Positions 23,345 through 26,477 of a DNA stretch of 26,477 nucleotides are shown piece after piece. Position 1 is the first letter of the stretch; each line of letters begins with the position of its first letter. The DNA comes from Nitrospira sp. UBA2082 (GTDB taxonomy: Bacteria > Nitrospirota > Nitrospiria > Nitrospirales > Nitrospiraceae). The translations under genes and the position numbers were made by a program. The stretch lies in assembly GCA_002331335.1 (NCBI GenBank), contig DCZO01000004.1:9315-35791 (forward strand). Direction: 5' to 3'. Under the pieces are notes generated by a model. The model searched no databases and was not told the origin of the DNA. It saw only the letters and a list, made by a program, of their open reading frames with translations.

Positions 23345-23468
23345 CAGGATGGTGAAAACGCCATCCAGCTTCGTTCTCGCATCGCTCAGAGGCTCAACGT
23401 ACCGAACAGAGTACGCTTCGCCTCTTCGCTCGCTACGGCCTTGCCGGAATGACGTTTTGACCATCCTG
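23345..23468. mobile_element. MITE-like palindromic repeat, 124 bp
   Basis: Terminal inverted repeats of 16 bases (23345-23360 and 23453-23468, one mismatch) bound a non-coding, partly palindromic interior: GCTCAGAGGC faces GCCTCTTCGC, and GTAC faces GTAC. There is no reading frame, so it would move in trans. From memory, very similar elements are spread through Nitrospira genomes; this needs a search. It abuts the DUF2892 stop codon, so it may also affect mRNA ends. Confidence 0.65.
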
Positions 23469-23508
23469 CGGTGAACCTAGAGTGATGTTCGTTGATTAGG
23501 AGCCGGCC

Positions 23509-24069
23509 ATGACGATTCCGCTTTCTCTTGAAGGAGCATTCGCCAGCGAGCAGGCGTTGCGGGATATGATCGTGGTGCGCAAGGTCTGCTTCGATCATGA
23601 TCCATTCTACGTGAGAGATGGGTCGGGCCGCGTCATCCAAATCGGCTTTCAACTCAACCTCTACGCCGCCTTTCAGGACGTCAGGCATCTGCCGGTGGGG
23701 GATGATCCCGAGCTTCACGAGTTGGTCGGAGATCTCCATCGGCTCTGCCGCGTATTTTTTCAAACGTTGGATCTTCTCAAACCCTGCCAGTACCCGGACC
23801 CTCCGATGCACCGCGTCATGTATTCTCCGGAGCGCCGGTACCGGGCCGAGGTCTGTCTGCAGATCCCCATCTTCGACCGGGCACACTATGGCGCAAAACT
23901 CGATCGCCGACTCGAGGAATTGCTCGCGACGGCCGAATGCCTGCTGCTGCAGTTGGGGGCCAAACGCGGACAGTGGGAAGATGAGGCATGCGCAGCGCCG
24001 CATTCCGGCGTGGGTTGCGAGGATCACGCTCAAGCGGCCATGGCGCTCGGGGAAGGACCGGCATCATGA
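23509..24069 (+). CDS. Hypothetical protein in the RND efflux operon
   Basis: This 186-residue, leaderless protein has a TAGGAG ribosome site. It has mixed alpha/beta character, with VIQIGFQLNLYAAF and RYRAEVCLQIPIF as likely strands and a C-terminal region containing Cys and His (EACAAPHSGVGCEDHAQ) that could bind a metal. I do not recognise a family. Its stop overlaps the adaptor start as ATGA, so it is translated together with the efflux adaptor and is a true member of that operon. It could be a sensor or accessory factor, but there is no direct evidence. Confidence 0.6.
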   Translation: MTIPLSLEGAFASEQALRDMIVVRKVCFDHDPFYVRDGSGRVIQIGFQLNLYAAFQDVRHLPVGDDPELHELVGDLHRLCRVFFQTLDLLKPCQYPDPPMHRVMYSPERRYRAEVCLQIPIFDRAHYGAKLDRRLEELLATAECLLLQLGAKRGQWEDEACAAPHSGVGCEDHAQAAMALGEGPAS

Positions 24070-25124
24070 CACGATGGTTCCTGGCGGCGATGCTGCTGGC
24101 GGCCGGTTGCAGCTCGAAGGATGAGCCGGTCGTGCCGGCGGTGTCAGCTGAGCCGCAGAGCACCATCCAAGCGTCGGTCATCGAGATCCGGAGCGTACAG
24201 GCTCCCGTGCGCGTCGAAGTGACCGGCCAGGTCGTGCCCATCTTCCAAGCCGTCCTCTCCAGCCGCATCCAAGGAACGATCGACCAGCTGCTCGTTCGAG
24301 AAGGGGCCTCGGTGGTTAAGGGACAAACGCTCATTCAACTGGATAACCGCGATGTGGAGGCCGACTTGGCGCGGGTGTCGGCGGAAGTCGAGAACGCGAA
24401 GGCGCAACTCGACCGCATGGAGACGCTCTATCGCCAGGACGCGGTTTCGAAACAGGAGATGGAGAATGCAACCCGCGCCTACAAGGTCGCGGAAGCCAGC
24501 CGCAAGGCGGTGTTGGCGCAGCTGAGTTACACGGTCGTCAAGGCGCCGTTCGACGGAGTGATTACTGAGAAAATGGTGGAAGCGGGCGAATTGGCCTCGC
24601 CGGGGCAACCTCTGCTGAAAATGGAAAACCCCCGGCGACTGCGCCTTGAAGCGACTGTGGCGGAGGGAGATTTGAAATCGGTGTCACGCGGAGACAAAAT
24701 TCCCGTGATCATCGATGCCTTGAACGGACGCGCCTTGGCCGGGATCGTCGGCCAAATTCTCCCCGCCGGCGATCCTCAGACGCACACCTTCACCGTGAAA
24801 GTAGACTTGCCTTCGGCGCCGGGATTGAAAACCGGCATGTTCGGACGGCTTCAATTGGACAAGGGAACGAGCAGGACGATCCTCGTGCCTGAGACCGCCG
24901 TCGTCGAGCGCGGGGAGCTGACGAGCGTCTTTGCCGTCGGCTCCGATCGGATCGCCCGTCTCCGCTGGGTCAAGACCGGACGTCGGTTGGACAATCAGGT
25001 TGAAATCCTGTCCGGTGTGAATGTCGGCGAGTCGGTGCTGCTCGACGCGGCTCGAGGCATCGATGGCGCCGCAGTCACAATCGTGGAGACAGTGGCGTCG
25101 CCGCCTGCGAGGCCGACGCCGTGA
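24066..25124 (+). CDS. RND efflux periplasmic adaptor, lipoprotein (HlyD/AcrA family)
   Basis: This 352-residue protein has a lipoprotein signal with lipobox LAAGC (Cys16), so it is anchored to a membrane by lipid. It then follows the adaptor plan: a barrel-sandwich half (VLSSRIQGTIDQLLVREGASVVKGQ), a helical hairpin (DLARVSAEVENAKAQLDRMETLYRQDAVSKQEME), the second lipoyl half (TVVKAPFDGVITEKMVEAGELASPGQPL) and beta-barrel domains (ARVGD-like VAEGDLKSV, then GLKTGMFGRLQL). It links the inner-membrane RND pump to an outer-membrane channel. The start is fixed by the ATGA overlap with the preceding gene. Its stop codon lies in a repeat (GTGAAGC). No outer-membrane channel gene is seen in this window. 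Confidence 0.85.
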   Translation: MTRWFLAAMLLAAGCSSKDEPVVPAVSAEPQSTIQASVIEIRSVQAPVRVEVTGQVVPIFQAVLSSRIQGTIDQLLVREGASVVKGQTLIQLDNRDVEADLARVSAEVENAKAQLDRMETLYRQDAVSKQEMENATRAYKVAEASRKAVLAQLSYTVVKAPFDGVITEKMVEAGELASPGQPLLKMENPRRLRLEATVAEGDLKSVSRGDKIPVIIDALNGRALAGIVGQILPAGDPQTHTFTVKVDLPSAPGLKTGMFGRLQLDKGTSRTILVPETAVVERGELTSVFAVGSDRIARLRWVKTGRRLDNQVEILSGVNVGESVLLDAARGIDGAAVTIVETVASPPARPTP

Positions 25125-25229
25125 AGCGTCCCCCGTGAAGCGTGAAGCGCGGGATAGATTGCGAGATACGCTTCACGAGATACGAACGACGAATCCCATG
25201 ACCCCTCACCCTTTACCCCTCACCCGTTA
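25121..25229. repeat. Heptamer-repeat patch spanning the adaptor-pump junction
   Basis: This patch contains GTGAAGC units (25121-25127, 25135-25141, 25142-25148), their inverted copy in CGCTTCAC (25169-25176), and four units of CCC-N3-A type (25202-25229). It begins over the adaptor stop codon and ends inside the first codons of the pump as annotated. The 17-bp string at 25162-25178 occurs again at 26137-26153 inside the pump gene. Confidence 0.65.
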
Positions 25230-26477
25230 CGGTTTGTCGGGTCGCATCGCCGCGCGCTTCATCGGGAGCAAGCTGACGCCGCTCCTCATGGTGGGGGCGC
25301 TGCTGCTGGGCCTGTTCGCGATCGTCGCCACGCCGCGCGAAGAAGAGCCGCAGATTGTCGTGCCCATGGCCGACGTCTGGCTGCCCTTCCCCGGCGCCTC
25401 CGCCAAAGTCGTCGAAGAGCAACTGACCAAGCCGTTTGAACGCAAGATCTCCGAGATCAAGGGCGTGGAGTACGTCTACTCGATCTCGCGGCCGGGCGGC
25501 GCGCTGATCATCGTCCGCTTCTACGTCGGTCAGCCGATGGAGCAGAGCCTGGTCGATCTCTACGACAAGTTGATGTCGAATCAGGACCTGCTGCCGCCGG
25601 GGGCCGAACCTTTTTTGGTGAAGCCGAAGGACGTGAACGACGTTCCGATCGTCACGCTGACGTTGTCGAGCGAGCGGTACGGCGAATTCGAATTGCATCA
25701 GCTGGCCGAGCAGGTGTTGGAGGAGGCCAAGAAAGTCGCCGGCACATCAGGCGGCTTCATCGTCGGCGGCCGGGCGCGCGAATTACAGGTCGAGATCGAT
25801 CCGGCGAGGCTGAAGGCCTATGGGCTGACGCCGCTGCAAACCGCTTCCGTCATCCGCGGAGAGAACCGGGCCTTGCCGACGGGGCGGTTCGACAGCCGCA
25901 ATCAGAGTTTTCTTGTGGAGACCGGCCGCTTCATCCGGTCCCGCAATGACTTGGAGAATCTCGTCGTCGGAGTCCATGAACAGCGGCCCGTCTATCTGCG
26001 GCAGGTGGCCGGCGTGATCGACGGGCCAGCCGAGGCCAAGAGCTACGTCTGGTTCGGCCTCGGCGCCGGTGGCGCCCGCGATATTCGTCAACCGTCAACC
26101 GTCAATCGAGAGGCCGGGCTTTCAAGCGACGCCTCACGAGATACGCTTCACGAATTTCCAGCTGTGACGGTGGCGATTGCCAAGCAGGCCGGCGTAAATG
26201 CCGTCACGGTGGCCGCGGAGGTTATCCGCAAGGTCGAAGACATGAAGGGCGTCACGGTCCCGTCGGATGTGCGCGTGACGGTCACGCGCGATTACGGAGA
26301 AACCGCGCAAGAAAAGGCCAACGAACTGCTGTGGCACCTCGTCATTGCCGTTGTCGCGGTGGTCCTCTTTCTCGGTGTCGCGTTGGGGCCGCGTCCCGCC
26401 CTGGTCGTATCCCTCGCGATTCCCCTCACCCTTGCCTTGACGCTCTTTACGTCCATGCTCATCGGCTACACGATCAA
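25198..26477 (+). CDS. RND efflux pump inner-membrane subunit (partial)
   Basis: The gene runs off the right edge; 426 full codons are visible. After a short lead the sequence is typical of RND permeases: first membrane helix (TPLLMVGALLLGLFAIV), REEEPQIVVPMADV, then FPGASAKVVEEQLTKPFE and EYVYSISRPGG in the porter domain, a second porter part (FDSRNQSFLVETGRFI), and the start of the second membrane bundle (HLVIAVVAVVLFLGVALG). ATG 25198 is the only clear start, but its first 11 codons lie in a heptamer repeat and no ribosome site is obvious; TTG 25234 at LSGRIAARF is an alternative matching the usual N-terminus. Residues about 295-319 are repeat-derived. The substrate class cannot be told from this part. 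Confidence 0.8.
   Translation, partial: MTPHPLPLTRYGLSGRIAARFIGSKLTPLLMVGALLLGLFAIVATPREEEPQIVVPMADVWLPFPGASAKVVEEQLTKPFERKISEIKGVEYVYSISRPGGALIIVRFYVGQPMEQSLVDLYDKLMSNQDLLPPGAEPFLVKPKDVNDVPIVTLTLSSERYGEFELHQLAEQVLEEAKKVAGTSGGFIVGGRARELQVEIDPARLKAYGLTPLQTASVIRGENRALPTGRFDSRNQSFLVETGRFIRSRNDLENLVVGVHEQRPVYLRQVAGVIDGPAEAKSYVWFGLGAGGARDIRQPSTVNREAGLSSDASRDTLHEFPAVTVAIAKQAGVNAVTVAAEVIRKVEDMKGVTVPSDVRVTVTRDYGETAQEKANELLWHLVIAVVAVVLFLGVALGPRPALVVSLAIPLTLALTLFTSMLIGYTI
26087..26153 (+). repeat. Repeat patch inserted in frame within the RND pump gene
   Basis: Three heptamers (GTCAACC, GTCAACC, GTCAATC; 26087-26107) are followed after a short gap by the 17-bp string also present upstream of the gene (26137-26153 equals 25162-25178). 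The frame stays open, adding about 25 residues between GLGAGGARD and PAVTVAIAKQAG, where pump proteins normally have a short loop. Confidence 0.6.

Noticed and set aside
25121..25229. Possible CRISPR array
   Set aside because: The units are only 7 bases, adjacent and without spacers, and no cas gene is present.

Overview
The window is about 60% G+C and gene-dense. It reads as chromosomal DNA from a Nitrospira-like bacterium (phylum Nitrospirota). This is inferred from gene content: a giant multicopper oxidase, an SmbP-like His-rich protein, a chlorite-dismutase-family protein, several SUMF1-domain proteins, a sulfide:quinone oxidoreductase and a palindromic MITE-like repeat that I associate with Nitrospira genomes. 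No rRNA or tRNA gene was seen, so the assignment is moderate.

Layout. (1) 1-835: the end of an unknown gene, then about 680 bases without a protein gene. This stretch holds two terminator hairpins, a large dyad, a near-perfect sigma-54 promoter and a probable ~150-nt small RNA with its own terminator. (2) 836-4965: a 2OG-Fe(II) oxygenase, a small Cys-containing hypothetical, an outer-membrane barrel protein, a secreted protein with the copper-ligand pattern of peptidylglycine hydroxylating monooxygenase (PHM), and a chlorite-dismutase/HemQ-family protein. (3) 4966-12284: a second sigma-54 promoter, a structured leader RNA, a 20-codon leader peptide and a 1585-residue multicopper oxidase. A DUF4412/LolA-like secreted protein, a type-1-copper cupredoxin and an SmbP-like protein follow. 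(4) 12357-20423: a PsbP-like secreted protein, three secreted SUMF1-domain proteins (two fused to TPRs) and a PDZ protein on the minus strand, interrupted on the plus strand by a CopD-like membrane protein and a TonB-dependent receptor. (5) 20815-23344: a cytochrome c'-like protein, a charged low-complexity secreted protein, sulfide:quinone oxidoreductase and a DUF2892 membrane protein. (6) 23345-26477: a MITE, a hypothetical gene, and an RND efflux adaptor and pump, the pump cut by the window edge.

How it may fit together (inference). Regions 2-4 look like a periplasmic copper module: a giant oxidase, a PHM-type copper protein, a blue-copper-like cupredoxin, a metal-binding SmbP-like protein, a CopD-like copper-transfer protein and an outer-membrane receptor that could carry copper. 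The oxidase has six cupredoxin-like units with a single complete set of copper ligands, and its copper motifs run in permuted order compared with laccases. That order makes metal oxidation, Mn(II) or Fe(II), a testable role. Its expression appears to be under sigma-54 control.

A second theme is repetitive DNA. At least five different 7-bp-period tandem repeats are scattered in intergenic spots, and two of these patches extend into the RND pump gene, at its N-terminus and in frame inside the coding sequence.
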